From the NCBI GenBank assembly GCA_963575745.1, contig CAUYUJ010017660.1, positions 503,501 to 567,500 on the forward strand: 64,000 bases of DNA, given 5' to 3'. The translations under genes and the position numbers were made by a program. The notes under the pieces are model-generated. The model was not told the DNA's origin. It searched no databases and saw nothing but the letters and a program-made list of their open reading frames with translations. The stretch is from Prorocentrum cordatum. Lineage: Eukaryota > Sar > Dinophyceae > Prorocentrales > Prorocentraceae. Position 1 is the stretch's first letter, and every line of letters begins with the position of its first letter. This document shows positions 9,886-22,134 of this stretch, piece by piece.

Positions 9886-11831
9886 TCCCTCTTTGTTGAT
9901 GCCTCCTCCCTCCTTGCTGCCTCCTCCTTGTCTCGCGGCCCTCCTCGCCGTCACCGGCCCCTCCCAGGCCTGCTGCCAAGGCCCGCGCCCCTCGAAGAAA
10001 TTCCCCGCCTGGGCCCAGGACCTCCGCGATGACTGGAGAGCTGTTCCGGTCGTGGACTCCCCGACCTCTCGACCCTTTCGGGGCAGGTTCGTGGCGTGTC
10101 GACTCGGTGACGACTGCACCGCGGGCGTTCGAAGCTGTATTCCGTCAGTGGCTCCAAACAGGTCGATATCGAACGATCTGCGCTTTCGGAGAGCCCTGAT
10201 CGTTCAAGGTTCACCGATCCACGTGGTGTCATCAACCAATGCCCAAGTCGTCACGACACGAACCTGCTGTACCTGGGACCCCTCTTATCACGAGGAGTTT
10301 TTGTTCGGGCGGCCCCTGTAGCCCAGGAGCGCCGCCCCCCTTGGGCTCAGAGGCAGCGTTGGGGGTAGACAGACTCAGGGGGGCATGCTTCGACCTCGAA
10401 TCGCCCATCCATCGCCGATAGGGGCCTGATAGCCCACCTCGCCCAGGACCGTGCGGACTTGCTGTCGGGGGCATGTCGCCGATCTGTTGGTGATGCATCG
10501 CGGATTCCAGGTCGATGTCCCCCCCTTGAATCAGTGCCCCCCTCACAGGCGCCGAGACACGGCGAAAGCGTCCCAGCAACCACACGTTTTTCCCGAGGCG
10601 CCAGACGTGGGTCTCAGGCTGTTCGAACATCGATCCCCCGGGCACGTTCAGGGATGCGCTGCGACCAGACTTCTCGGCCGTGGCGAAGAAAAACTCCCCC
10701 CCAAAAAACAGGGCACGGGGGCTGGGGGCAACAAAAAGGGCACTCGCGCCCACTCTCCCCCCACGACCGTTCACTCCGAGGCGCCGGGGTCCTGGGTGGT
10801 CCAGATCGATTATCCTCAGGACGTGTGCTGGTCCAGTGAGTGTTTACAGCCAACGCGCATAGCAAGGATGAGCAATGTTCCAAGGTCGCCCTTGTATCCT
10901 TGCCCCTTCGGCCCATCCTTCGCAGCTTTGCTGGTCAATCGTCAGCATGGCCTTCCAAGGCCCTTGACCGCGCATCCTGATTATGCGTTTTGACTGTACC
11001 ACGTCCAGTCGTACGCTGCAGTGCCAGTCCTCACTACGCTGCCCGCGTCGCCCTGAAGCGCTTCGGTGGGCTGTAGCCCAGGTCATCCCCAGGGGCTCGA
11101 AGATGATCGCGCTTCGGCGCCGCGGCCTCGGCCCGAGAGCTGACCTTTTCCAGGTACGCTGCTACGTTCGTGTGGTGTCGATGCGGCGGCGACCCTGCCG
11201 AGGGCGTTCAAGGTCGAAGGCTATCAGTGGGCCAGAATCGGCCAATGTGGAACCATGCGACCACGGAAAAGCTGCCCGTCGTTCAAGGTGGAACGATCCA
11301 CACGCGGTGTCGGAAACCAGCCCCAGGGGTCTGCACGACACGAACTTGCCGGAACACGTCCTGAGGACTACCGACCGGAGGCCCCGCCGCCGTGCGCGGT
11401 CGGTCGGCCAGCAGGCCCGCGGACCATGGCGGCCCGCACTCTGGCGCTGGTCGCGGCGGCGGTGGCGGCGCTGCCGACGGCGGCCGGCGACGGCCGCCTG
11501 GGCCTCGTGCGCGCGCAGGCCGCGCGCGGCGCCCAGCGGCCCCCCCAGCGCGCGGCGCGCGGTGCTCCGACGCTGGGATGTGTCTACGTCCACCGCCCGG
11601 GACACCAGCCTCCTGGACCGCCATCCGCCCCTCCCTTCCCGCGTTCATCGAGTGCCCAGCTGTGCTCCAGCGCCTCCCGCCGCCGCTGAACACCGCCTCT
11701 CACGGCCGCCGACCAACAAGAAAGTGTTGGAGACGAAGGCTGTGGAGTGCTGGGTGTTGTGTGGGCTGTGGAGTAGTGGGCGTGGTGTCGGAGAGGCGAG
11801 CGGGGCTGGCGGCGGGGGGCGGAATATTCAC
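9886..11831. other. Intergenic with weak exon candidates
   Basis: A frame from ATG 9899 begins with a signal-peptide-like stretch (MPPPSLLPPPCLAALLAV), and another ATG at 11426 begins MAARTLALVAAAVAALPTAA; either could be a first exon of a secreted protein, but no downstream domain was found. About 10120-10290 and 11200-11370 share diverged blocks (CGTTCAAGGT, ACGATCCAC or CCGATCCACG, ACGACACGAAC), so this stretch also contains an old dispersed repeat. Confidence 0.3.
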
Positions 11832-11884
11832 CCACACTCACACACTTACATACGCACACGCACACGCACACGCATACACACATA
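11832..11884. repeat. CA/CG-CA dinucleotide microsatellite
   Basis: Run of CACACA with CGCACA and CATACA variants. Confidence 0.85.
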
Positions 11885-12437
11885 CTTCTGAGCGACATGT
11901 GACAGTGTCTGGAGCGGGAGGCCTCGTGTACGAGTGAATTGAGAGGGAATCTCGAGCGGAACCCCCCTCCTTTCAGAGCCCCCGCTGTCTGTTTTTACGT
12001 GTTTGACTCGAGGGCGCCATCCAAACCCCGCCCTTTTCCTTCCTCACCCCTTCCGCTCCTCCTCCCTCCTGCCTCCTCCTGACCCAGCCGCCGTCCCGGC
12101 TCAGGGGTTTTGGGCGCAGATCCCAGGGATCTGCGAACCCCTCCGTCGGACAGCGGCCAAACGTGCTGGCCTGCCTCCAGCGAGGCGGCTGGCCGTGCCA
12201 TCGCACCGCGAGCGCGGGCAACTGTGGCAGGCCCCGGGCCCTCCGCCACAGCTTGCCGCGCCTGCGACGCTCGTGGCAGGCCCCGGGCCCACCGCCACGA
12301 CGCGCCGCGCAGCGCCACCAGAGCCAGCCTGGCACAGGCGAGAGAGGTCGCGCAGAGCGTGTGACCGAGTCTTTGTCAGACTAGCAGCATCGTTTGCACG
12401 ACTTCAACAGCATCACAGCAGTCAGAGGGGGACCACA

Positions 12438-13943
12438 ATGACGACGGCCCCAAGAAAGTCTCGCCCATCCGTAGGAACTCAGAAGTTCTGGGAATGCAGC
12501 TCATGCCAGCGCCAGAACCTGTGGTCCTCGTCATCCTGCAGATTCTGCTCCGCCAGCCACCACAAGGATGAGGACCCCATCGAAGATCACGATGATGACA
12601 GCAGCGGGTGGCAAGTGCAGCGCAGACGACGCAGCTTACGTCCGCGCTCAAGACCAGCGCCGTGGCATGGCGCATGGAACCAGCAGCAGTGGCACAACTG
12701 GGACAATGGTGCATCGCAGCAGAAGGACCCGCCCACCAGAGCACGCAGCGCAGCGCCGACCCACGCGTTCGCGCAGGCGCCTCCGCTGCCGCGACCAGCT
12801 GATCCAGAGCGTGCAGAACAGCATCGTCTTTGGCTGCCACCACCAGCATCAAGCAAAGACCTCCGAGCCCATCGTGCCCAGCTCAAAGGGTCTCTTGACG
12901 CCCTAGAGAAACAAATTGCCTCAGCATACGAGCCAGGGCAAAGGGGGGAGATCATCCGCTCCCTCGAGGACGACTACGCGGTGATCTTATACCAAGTCAT
13001 GTTCGCCAGGGACGCCAAGTCACGCACCGAGCAGCAGCGTGCCTACCTGGACAGGGTCAAGAAAAGGCAGCAGGACTCCCAGAAGGATGTCGACAATCTC
13101 TCAGAGAAGTTGCGCCTGGCGAAGGCGCGCACGCAGGCCGTGACGGAGGACGTCACCAAGGCCGAGGAGCTGCTGGCACACTTCGAGTCCCTCGAGCGCC
13201 AGGAGCAGCAGGACCGAGACGCCGCAGCAGCAGGCATGGACGTGGACGGCACCTCCCAGAAGGTAGACGGCGCAGCGCTTGGCCCAGCGCACGCATCCAG
13301 CAGTCCTCCAGTTGCTCAGCTCGCGGCACTACAGGCTACCAACGCCGACATGTCAGAGCAGCTCACCAAGCTGGCAGCCCAGATGGCAGTGCTGCAGAGC
13401 GCGCTGAGCGCCCAACTGCAGCAGCAGCAGGAGAGCGCAGCCTCCAGCACCGCTGGGATTGCGGCACCAGCGCCGCAGACGCCAGCAGCGGCGGTCCATG
13501 CACCAGTGACGGCAGGACCTACGCAGAAGGCGACAATGCTGGCGGGGGAGCCCGCCTCATGGCCTGCTCCACCAGGAGCCCAGGCGGCGCCCTCACCATT
13601 GGAGGCAGCGCTCGCAGCAGCAAGCGGAGCAGCAGCCGCTAGCAGCCCAGAACTTGGAGGCAGGGCACCCGCAGGTGCACCGAGCCGCCAGCGCAGAGCC
13701 ACTCCAGCAGCAGGGCGTACTGCAGGACGCTCGGGCAGCCGCCCAGCCAATGGCGGCATCCTCAAGGTCGCGTTCGACAAGAGCGTCGCCAATGCCAAGC
13801 GCCTCACGGGACCAGTGGAGCTCACCTCCGAAGACGACATGCACGAATCGGAAGCTGAGTCCCAGAGGGCCGCAGCCGAGCCTGACGCCCCGTCGCAGAC
13901 TGTCATAGCGACTCGGCCCGAGGAGGTCGATCGCGACCTTTGA
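12438..13943 (+). CDS. ORF1 protein: zinc finger plus coiled coil
   Basis: 501 residues from the ATG at 12438; the frame is open upstream but without a better start. Near the N-terminus FWECSSCQRQNLWSSSSCRFC is a W-x-C-x2-C-x10-C-x2-C finger of the RanBP2 type, which commonly binds RNA. An Arg-rich patch follows, then a long Gln/Glu/Lys-rich coiled coil (about residues 140-270) and an Ala/Pro/Gln-rich low-complexity tail. Such a protein is expected to bind the element RNA and assemble the ribonucleoprotein. The homologue in element 2 is at 21080-22134. It is the only long ORF of this element that is intact. Confidence 0.7.
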   Translation: MTTAPRKSRPSVGTQKFWECSSCQRQNLWSSSSCRFCSASHHKDEDPIEDHDDDSSGWQVQRRRRSLRPRSRPAPWHGAWNQQQWHNWDNGASQQKDPPTRARSAAPTHAFAQAPPLPRPADPERAEQHRLWLPPPASSKDLRAHRAQLKGSLDALEKQIASAYEPGQRGEIIRSLEDDYAVILYQVMFARDAKSRTEQQRAYLDRVKKRQQDSQKDVDNLSEKLRLAKARTQAVTEDVTKAEELLAHFESLERQEQQDRDAAAAGMDVDGTSQKVDGAALGPAHASSSPPVAQLAALQATNADMSEQLTKLAAQMAVLQSALSAQLQQQQESAASSTAGIAAPAPQTPAAAVHAPVTAGPTQKATMLAGEPASWPAPPGAQAAPSPLEAALAAASGAAAASSPELGGRAPAGAPSRQRRATPAAGRTAGRSGSRPANGGILKVAFDKSVANAKRLTGPVELTSEDDMHESEAESQRAAAEPDAPSQTVIATRPEEVDRDL

Positions 13944-14085
13944 CGGTCACCACTGCCTGAGACGGAAATGCATGCGCCGTCGCAGGCAGCGGACAGCCTA
14001 GAGGATTGTCCAACGCCGCCTTTTAGAAGCATCTCCAGAGCAGCAACTGTCGCAGCTAGGCCTCGCCACTAGCCCGATCCCTCCG

Positions 14086-17000
14086 TTGCTCCCTACTAAG
14101 GGGATCATTCTAAGGTGCTGGACCACGCCCTTGGGAACCGACGTACTATCACATGCGCAGTTTTGGCACACTACTACAGTACAGGGTATGGTTACCTTAT
14201 CCGAAGCTCCTCAGCCCACTGAGGTCCCCACCAGTATCCAGATCTACACTGACGGAACCGCTGGCGGTTTCAAGGACTGGCAAGGCAACGAATGCCCCCC
14301 TGCTTGGGCATTTGTTGCCATAGCATCAGACGGGGAGAGACAGTGGCTGCATGGATATCTCGCTCATCCCTTCTCGTCTGCCGCTCTCCTATACCCCGCT
14401 GCGCTACTCTCAGCTGCCGCGGAGTTCGAGGCTGCCATATGGGCTGCCGCCTGGTGCATACAGTATCCGCACTTGGAGCACACACATGCGACGATACACA
14501 CCGACAACATGGAGGTGGTACGTGGGGCGTCTTTGGGGGCACTCAAAGGGCAGCTCTTGGGCCTCAAGGGTACCTTGGACGGTCTGGTGCAGGTCCTTAC
14601 TAGGATCGCCAAAGGGTTCTCTTGGCAACACATTCCAGGACACCAGGGGACACCGTGGAACGAAATGGCGGACACGCTGGCGCGCCTGGCAGCCATGGGC
14701 ATATATACTTCACAGCCCGACACGCAATGGAGAGCGGAGCTGGACCTGCCATGGCATCAGCGCGCCTTGCAGTGGCTTTGGCTAGAGTTTGTCAGCCAAG
14801 AGCGGCGCAGTCAGTTTCCTCCTGCACACGGCGTGCCAGTCTCTGCGCGCCAAGCACCGAATACCTCTATGACAGACTACGTCCCTGCATCAGAGCAGGC
14901 CGCCACACAGGTTGCCAACAGCAAGCAGGCCCTCCTTTCCTCAAGCTTCTGGGTTGCTACGGCCAACGTGCTTACCTTACTTCCCAGCATGTGGAAGGGC
15001 CAGCATAACCTCACTGGCCCTGGGCCCGGTAGGCTCATGCAATTGGCTTCCCAATTTGCCTCCCAACAATACCTCCTTGTGGGCGCCCTCGAGACCCGAC
15101 TCCAAGTACACAAGGCGCAGTCATTAGGAGACTACTACGTCATGCACTCCTCTGCCACACCACAGGGCTCCGACGGGTGCGCACTATGGGTACATACGGG
15201 GATTCCATGCATGCCGGGTCACCATATCACAAGCAGCATGTGCCGTGTGTTACATGCCGAGCCTTCACGTCTGATAGTGGGCATCCGTGGTCCAGGCATA
15301 TGCGTCAACGTTGTTGTCCTACACGCCCCCCATTCCCACTCCAACTCTCCTACGCAGACACCGGAGGCCAAGGTATCATAATGGTGGGAGGTCACTACAC
15401 AGCTTGTGACAGCCACACGGCTGGGCGCAGAGCATCTCATCACGCTGGCGGATTCAAACGCAGCGCTTGGCAGCGTAACGTCAGCAGCAGTAGGTGAGAT
15501 AGACAAGGAGGAGGAGAATTTGGCAGGAGAGCATTTCCACAAGTTTCTGTTGGATACGGGCCAATGGGCCCCCTCTACCTTCCTAAAGTCGTACTCGGGC
15601 ATCTCGGGCTCTTGGCCCGCACCTTCGGGCAAAACCACGGCCAAACGACGGGACTATGTGTGTCTTTCGGACTCAGCGATTGCGCTACAACAGGGCGTCG
15701 ACGGGGTTGTCGACCTCACAGTAGCACAAGAGGATCACCAGGCGGTAGGCGCACTACTTCTCCTACCTCCCTCAGGCTGCTTCCAGAGGCGTGCCAGGCC
15801 GACTCGCATCCCTCACGACCCCGCTCGCCTTCGCGACCCCGAGGCACAAGCAGTCTTTAGGAACCTGTTGCACGAGTGCCCTCTCCCAGAGTTCTCCATG
15901 CATAGCTCGGACCACACGCAGCTCCTAGATCAGCACGTGCGAAGGTCTGTCAGCGAAGCTTTCCCTGAAATGCAAACCACGCGTGGCACCAAACCACGAC
16001 AGTGTTGGATCCAAACGGCCACGCTACAGGAGATTGACAGGCGCGCCACTGCACTTCGGCAAGCACGACACGCACGACTCGCTTTGGCGCGCGCATCCCG
16101 TGCAGTACTCTTCTTCACTTGGGCGCACCTTGCGCACTACGCACGCACATGCCGGACGTATGACGACCCGCGGTACCTACGATATGCTACCATGCCGCCG
16201 ATGCCCGACAGTGCGATCACAGCCTGGGAGTGCAGCATCCGCTCGTGCAATGCAGTCAGCAGCGAGTTTAGTCATGCCATGGCTAGGCCAGCAGAGTTAC
16301 AACGGCAGGACCCATCCAAAAGACGACGGGCCAAGTGGATGCGCATAGCATTTCTTCCCTCTCCGCGTCTTTTCGCCCCGATGCAGCCAGATCACTACTG
16401 GCTCCATGCTCTCCCTACTCCCGACCTCATTGCGTGCATATGGGATACTATACGGGGGATGGAGGGATGTACGTCGGCAATGCGTGAACTATTCAAGCTA
16501 CGCAACACCTTCATCGTTAAGCAATGCTCCCAGTCCGACGCCCAGGCGCACTATCGGGACCTAGCTACACAGCTTAAGTCGGAGTGGGACAAACAAGCCA
16601 TGGACAAGGCGTTCGCCACATTACGACGTATGGGCGCGGGGTCCAAGAAGAAACTCCTGGTTCAGGCCCTCCCCATCATCAAAGGGAAAAACGGGATCCC
16701 AGCATCTACCCATCAGGAAGCAGCGAATGTATGGCTTGCACATTTTGGAAGGGAGGAGTGCTCTATTGTGATCCCTATACAGCACGCACAGGCCATCATC
16801 GACCTCCTCCCTCCCCTCCCTGCTCAGTCTTGCGCCGTCCAAGACGAGGACATCTTCCTGCCCGCGCTAGCTCAGTTTCAGACGGCGTGCAGAGGAGCGC
16901 GTCCCAGCGCAGCCAGCATCGACGGCATCACGGGACGCTTGCTAGCGACTTTCGGGCCCGAACTTGCTGAAGTATACTTTCCCGTCGTCATGAAAGCAGT

Positions 17001-17748
17001 AGTAAGGCTCGAGGAGCCACAACAATGGAAAGGAGGGTCATATTGGAACATCTGGAAGCGCTCAGGAGGCCCGTCTTGGCCTGCCCACTCCAGATCCGTC
17101 ATGGTCCCCCCGCAGATCGGCAAGAAGTTCCGCTCCCTCATACGCACCCCTCTCGCACATGCCCTTCCCAGCTACGCGGGGGACCAACAATTTGAAGGTG
17201 TCTCGGGACGAGGGGTTGATCTGGCAGGGCTCACCATTCGCACCTTTCAGAACATAGCTGAGCTTTCCAACACCAGCATCATGTATCTATTCATCGATGT
17301 GGTGCAGGCATTTTACAAGTCGGTCAGACAGTTGGTCATGTGCTCAGGACATACTATTGACGACATCGCATGCGTATTGAGGACCACGGGTCTCCCACCA
17401 GAGGCCATGCAGCGCCTCCTTGCACGGCTCAGTTCGAATGCAACTAGCTTGGAGACAGCTGGAGTCAGCCAACACCTACAGGCTCTGGTAGCCTCTTCCT
17501 ACCACGGGTCCTGGTTCCACTACCCAGGGGCCTCTACAGTGGCGGTTTCCCTGCTCGGCACTGTTCCAGGACAACTCGGGGACGTCGTTTTCCATTTCGT
17601 TATGGCGGAATGCATGGCCCTCACCAAAGAGCAACTCCAGCCTCTCCAACTCGCGCTGCATTCCAACGATGTGTGGAGCATCACTCTCGCAGATGATGGC
17701 GCACGAGCCTGCGCCCGCGCAGCAGGCCTTAGAGGTTGCCTTTTTTGA
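14086..17748 (+). pseudogene. ORF2 part 1: RNase H, endonuclease, reverse transcriptase
   Basis: The order is unusual because RNase H comes first: IYTDGTAGG near 14242, AAEFEAAIWAAAW near 14418, HTDNMEVV near 14500 and HIPGHQGTPWNEMADTLA near 14629 supply the four acidic residues and the His. An APE-like endonuclease follows (ATANVLTL near 14958, ALETR near 15085, LADSNAALG near 15442, then KRRDYVCLSD). A TAA at 15379-15381 interrupts an otherwise continuous frame. The RT region shows IDGITGRLL near 16918, motif A as LFIDVVQAFYKSV near 17287 and motif B as GTVPGQLGDVVF near 17560. The frame is then lost before motif C. The encoded enzyme would nick target DNA and prime reverse transcription. 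Confidence 0.8.
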
Positions 17749-18757
17749 CGACGGAGCTTTCGCCGTCATCGGAGACCCCCTCGAGCTGCTACAGCTCACT
17801 CCGCAGGTCGCAGGCACAGTGGCGAGTTCTTTTGCATCCCGAGGACTCACTCTCAATTTCAAGGCAGGAAAGACAGAGGTGTTGTACCAATTCCATGGCA
17901 AACATTCCAAATCCGCCCGACTCCAGCTTTGGAAGCACATGCAGGGTACTTTCAGTTGGCACAACGACGTGGTAGGAGATATGCACATGCGCGCAGTACG
18001 TCAATACCCCCATCTTGGGTCTATCTTGGACGAAATGTGTGCGCTGGGCCCCGAGGTTGCCAAACGTATTGCTGGGGTGGCACAGTCCTCCAGAACACTC
18101 GTGCGCAAAGTCTTTCGGGCCCTACCTCACGACGAAGACGCCGGTGCAGTGAAGATGAGGTTCATTGACTCACTTATTACCTCCTCCATGTTGTTTAATT
18201 CGGGGGCCTGGTGCAACATCGAAACTGGAGCCTATGCTAAGCTACGCCATGCACTACTGCGCAAGTACCGTGCTGCCAGTGGACTGTTCAGCTATGACGA
18301 CACTGCTAGTACCGACGCCGTTGTTCTGGCTACAGTCACTCGCTGCGATCTTAATGTGCAGTTGAGAGTACATAGGCTCAGACTTCTGGGTAGAGTCATC
18401 CATCATGGGTCCGACATCCTCCGAGGGCTGCTCGCGATGGCCTATCGGGCCGCTCAGGACAACCCCGGGACGACCAAAACCTCCTGGCTTCACCACGTTT
18501 CGGAGGACCTAGCTTGGATGCGCAAGGTATGCAAACAACTACACGACTACCCAGACCCTGTGGTGGATTTTGGTGCTTGGGAGAAGCTCGTTTTTCGATC
18601 GGTTCGTGCCTGGAAGAGCCTCCTGCGCGAGGCACTGGCCAACGCTGCGCACGCAGACGCACAGTCAGCTTTAGCGGACAAAGCAGAAACAACTTCTTTG
18701 CCATCGCGATGCCTTGCGGCTTCCCGCTACCCATCACCCACCCACCCCACCCGCTGA
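17669..18757 (+). pseudogene. ORF2 part 2: RT catalytic loop and thumb
   Basis: Continues the polymerase in the next frame. Motif C is FFDDGAFAV at about 17741 and motif D is LNFKAGKTEVL near 17853; YPHLGSILDE and a helical thumb follow. The switch from the preceding frame falls at about 17690. The frame ends at 18757, while in element 2 the equivalent frame runs on into the zinc finger, so a second frameshift near 18720-18760 is likely. Confidence 0.75.
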
Positions 18758-18771
18758 GGCAGAACGACGGG

Positions 18772-20676
18772 ATGATCACGCAGCTTGAATGCCCCTGGTG
18801 TCAGGTTCATTTCCCGAGACCCAAGGCGCTGCGCCAGCACATCGTCCGCATGCACTTCAGTCTTGTTTCGCAGATCGAGCGCTTCCTCGGTGAGGGTACA
18901 CAATGCATGGCGCGTGCTACAGATTTCGCATCGCGTCGGCAGGTGCGAGACCATCTAGCATTCGACTCTGCCAGGTGCGCACTCTCCTACGGGTGCAGAG
19001 GGGCCACTCTTACAGCGTCACAAGCTCAGCAAGCAGCACAGCACGACAGACAACTCTGTGAAGCCCGCCGTAAGGCGGGCCTAGGGCGATGGAGGTCAGC
19101 ATGCCCAGCGACGGTAGGCATCAATGGGATGTTCTGGGAAGCCACTTGGGTTTTCTCGCACCTAACGGAGGAGGAGGCTAGGAAGGTTCTCAGAGAAGCC
19201 CGGTATGAGTACCCTCAGGAGGCCCTACCAGCTCTCCAACTAGCTTGGCAGGACGCCCCACCTCCCCACCCTGACGGCTCCGACCCCAACCCTATTCATT
19301 ATGAAGACCGATACTACATCTTCCGTCCCAACGACTTTACGGGCCTCGCCGTCACTCCGCTCCCATACCGTATTACGCGTGCGGAGGTCTTTATCCTTAA
19401 TCTATTTTGTGGGAGGCGACGACACGGCGACATACAATATCACATCGATGCCATGACACAAGGAGTGGAGCTTACTATCACAGTGCTTTCCCTGGATATT
19501 GCTATACACCATATGCTTGGGGACCTTACGCGTGCCTCCACCATCGCCGAGTGGACGGAGCACATCCGAAGCCACCGCGTATGGGTCACAGGCGGAGGAC
19601 CGCCATGTGAGACCTGGAGCGCAGCTCGCTGGAACCCTGACGGGCCCCCACCCCTACGCACTCACAGCCACATGTGGGGAGTGCCGTGGTGCGCACAGGC
19701 GCAGCGTGAACAACTCAGAGTAGGCAACATGTTACTCTTCACCATAGCACAGCTCTTGGCCGAGCACGTACGTGCAGGCACTAGCGGCTGGATGGGGCAC
19801 CCACCGCCAGCGCCTTGGAGACCCGAGGCGCCCTCAAGCTTTCACTGGATGCCCCTCCGAGCTCTGGAAAGCTGCCCCCTGGTCAGCACCATCCAGTTCG
19901 ACCAGTGCACCCACAGAACAGAGGACCCACGACTACACGGCAAAGCTGCGACCAGGATCCTTGCGCTCCGACTACCGACCATGTCTGGCCTCCTGAAGGC
20001 CAACAACAACGGCAGGTGCAATCACGGCCCCAATGCCCACGCAGTACTGCAGGGCAAACACGAGGACGGGACATTCAAAACGAGCAGCAAAAAGACGTAC
20101 CCACCATCAATGTGCAAGGCCATAGCACAGGCCATGCACGATAGCATCATGGACGCATTTCACAATGGAATGGACGAGCCGTCCGACATGCTACCACAGT
20201 CCACGCAGGAACGCAACGACTCCCGCATCCGACAATTCTTTGTACCGTGGTCCGACGAGGAGTGCTTCTGGGAGGCCCCAGACTACGCCGGCAAGAAGGG
20301 TACAAAACACAGAGTGAACCCTGAAGCTTGGCGTTGGGCTCCACCCAGGGAGACCAGCGAAGCCTCCACCTCCTCCCCTTCCTCCGGCGCTTCCGCTGCC
20401 CCCCCCGAGCCTCTGGGGCTTTTCCCGCCCGGGGCCCCCGAGGACCACCCGTCTCAGGCTGCCGAGGACATCGAGGCGGCCGAAGCCGCCACGGACGTGA
20501 GGAGCCGGCCAGCGGCAGCCGCCAGCTCAGACGCCCTAGCTGCCCCTCCTCCGCCCCCCCCCCAGCTCACTACAGAGCAGTTGGAGAGAATTCGTCGCAA
20601 CAGAGAGGCCGCCAGGGAGATCAAGCGCAGACGGCGCGCCCCCTGGAATTTCTCAGCCATCTTGTGGCCAGAGTAG
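18772..20676 (+). CDS. ORF2 part 3: C2H2 finger and C5-methyltransferase-like domain
   Basis: Starts with a C2H2 finger (CPWCQVHFPRPKALRQHIVRMH spaced C-x2-C-x12-H-x4-H, at 18790-18855) and a second Cys/His cluster ending DHLAFDSARC. A Rossmann-like region then reads FILNLFCGRRRHGD (motif I position, near 19390), VLSLDI (motif II), GDLT and TGGGPPCETWSAAR near 19587, which fits motif IV of cytosine-C5 methyltransferases with the catalytic Cys. A GHP in place of the ENV/ENP of motif VI comes later, followed by FDQC and KTYPPSMC conserved with element 2. The C-terminus is Pro/Ala-rich and ends in a basic patch. Methyltransferase identity is inferred from motifs; motif I is atypical. The ATG at 18772 is simply the first in frame, and in the intact element this was probably part of the polyprotein. 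Confidence 0.65.
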   Translation: MITQLECPWCQVHFPRPKALRQHIVRMHFSLVSQIERFLGEGTQCMARATDFASRRQVRDHLAFDSARCALSYGCRGATLTASQAQQAAQHDRQLCEARRKAGLGRWRSACPATVGINGMFWEATWVFSHLTEEEARKVLREARYEYPQEALPALQLAWQDAPPPHPDGSDPNPIHYEDRYYIFRPNDFTGLAVTPLPYRITRAEVFILNLFCGRRRHGDIQYHIDAMTQGVELTITVLSLDIAIHHMLGDLTRASTIAEWTEHIRSHRVWVTGGGPPCETWSAARWNPDGPPPLRTHSHMWGVPWCAQAQREQLRVGNMLLFTIAQLLAEHVRAGTSGWMGHPPPAPWRPEAPSSFHWMPLRALESCPLVSTIQFDQCTHRTEDPRLHGKAATRILALRLPTMSGLLKANNNGRCNHGPNAHAVLQGKHEDGTFKTSSKKTYPPSMCKAIAQAMHDSIMDAFHNGMDEPSDMLPQSTQERNDSRIRQFFVPWSDEECFWEAPDYAGKKGTKHRVNPEAWRWAPPRETSEASTSSPSSGASAAPPEPLGLFPPGAPEDHPSQAAEDIEAAEAATDVRSRPAAAASSDALAAPPPPPPQLTTEQLERIRRNREAAREIKRRRRAPWNFSAILWPE

Positions 20677-21079
20677 CCTCCCACTCTGGGGGCCCATTTG
20701 TGGCCCCAGAGCCTATGCAAAGTCATAGCACGCCCACACGCGTCGAGACACACAGAGCACGACCCAGCGTCCCAGCCTGCGTCTTACCTACCTCCTGACC
20801 CCCAGCCGCCGCCCCGGCTCGAGGCTTTGGGCGTGCCTTACCAGGTAAGGGACGAGCCTCGCGGGGTCGGCCGCCATACGTGCCAGCCAGGTGGGCATTC
20901 GGGCGCCCATCCCTGGCAGGCCGTGCCGCCGCCGACGCCTGGCCAGCGCCGCGGCTCGTCGGCACCTACGCGAACCAGCTTGGCATCGGCGCGCTCGAGA
21001 GCGCCGCAGCCAAGCCCGCGCAGTCTTGCGCCTGGCTGCTGCCAGGCAGACTCTGCTTGCTCATCACAGCAGTCAACGA

Positions 21080-22134
21080 ATGTCGCCGGCGCCATGGCAC
21101 ACACGCAAAGGGCAGTGGTTCTGCTCGTTCTGTGGTACTTCGCATCCAGCTTCTACGGCATGGTGCACCAAGTGCTACGCCAAAGGTCAAGGCTCGAGGC
21201 GCAGAGGCCGCTCATCTTCTCGGACAGAGAAGCTCACCGAGCCCACATGAAGTCAGCCATGCAGGCGCTGGAGCAACGAATCCAGGCCCAAGAGGCCATC
21301 ACAACGGAGCTGTCGCCGCTGCTCGAGGCCGAACGACAGGAGCTGGCAGTGTTCCAGTTCATGCATCTGGACGCGTTCCTGCCGAAGGAGAGAGTCGCCA
21401 ACCAGTCCAACTTCCTCAGCCGCGTGACCCGCAGGTTCGAGGAAACGCAGGAGGCCGAGAGGACAGCGGAGATTGCTCTCACCACAGCACAAAGGACGCG
21501 GGAAACTCTGGCCACAGAGGTTTCCCAAGCGCAGGAGCTACTGACGACTTTCGAGGAGTTCGCCAAGGAGGAGAACAAGACGGTGACCTTCGAGGAGTAC
21601 CCGCAAGTGCCTTGCACACCGCGTGCTGGGGCCACCCAGGCGGCGGCGCCGCCATCGCAGCCGCCTCCAGGCCCGGCCGTGCCACAGGTCACTGCAGAGC
21701 TGCAGGCGGGCCAGGTCACGTTGACTTCATCCCTCTCGGCCCTGCAGCACACCATGGTCTTGTTGCAACAGTCGCCCAGTCAGCTTGTCATCCAGCAGCA
21801 GTCGGCACCTTCCTCCTCAATGGCATCACTATCTGGTCCTGCCCAGCCTGCGACACCTGCGGCAGCCGCTGTGGTTCCAGTTTCACACATCGGCAAGGGC
21901 GGAGTGATCCGCCCCATCACGGGCAAGGTTTGGCAGGCGCGCAACCAGCTCGAGAAGGCTGCCCGCCAGCCGGGTCAGCAGAAGCTACGTCTGCCAGCGA
22001 AGCCCAGCGGGCCTCAGGACGGGCAGATCGAGGAGGAGATGGGAGGAGAGCCGCCCCACAAGAGTCAGTGCTCGGCGTTCGACGCCGAGGAGGAGATTGG
22101 CACCCTCACGATGCAGGACGCCCGCGAGGCCTAG
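21080..22134 (+). pseudogene. ORF1 of element 2, frameshifted
   Basis: From the ATG at 21080 the frame encodes WFCSFCGTSHPASTAWCTKC, a RanBP2-type finger like that of element 1. At about 21200-21240 the coding signal moves to another frame that continues as a coiled coil (LEQRIQAQEAITTELS and so on) and a Gln/Pro/Ala-rich tail to the TAG at 22132-22134. One frameshift therefore separates finger and coiled coil. Confidence 0.65.

Larger units (their letters stand above)
12075..20790 (+). mobile_element. LINE-type retrotransposon 1 with methyltransferase-like domain
   Basis: A unit of about 8.7 kb starting at CCTCCTGACCCAGCCGCCG. It contains ORF1 (12438-13943) and a broken ORF2 (14086-20676) with RNase H, endonuclease, reverse transcriptase, C2H2 finger and C5-methyltransferase-like domains. 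The next element begins at 20791 with the same 5' sequence (CCTCCTGACCCCCAGCCGCC), so the two are in tandem, head to tail. ORF2 has a TAA at 15379-15381 and frameshifts near 17690 and 18720-18760, so this copy is defective. Confidence 0.8.

Noticed and set aside
17737-17750. Programmed +1 frameshift at CTT TTT TGA C in element 1
   Set aside because: It resembles the release-factor-2 shift site, but residues before it in the second frame (AHEPAP, compare AHAEAP in element 2) indicate the frame was already changed upstream, so simple decay explains it better.
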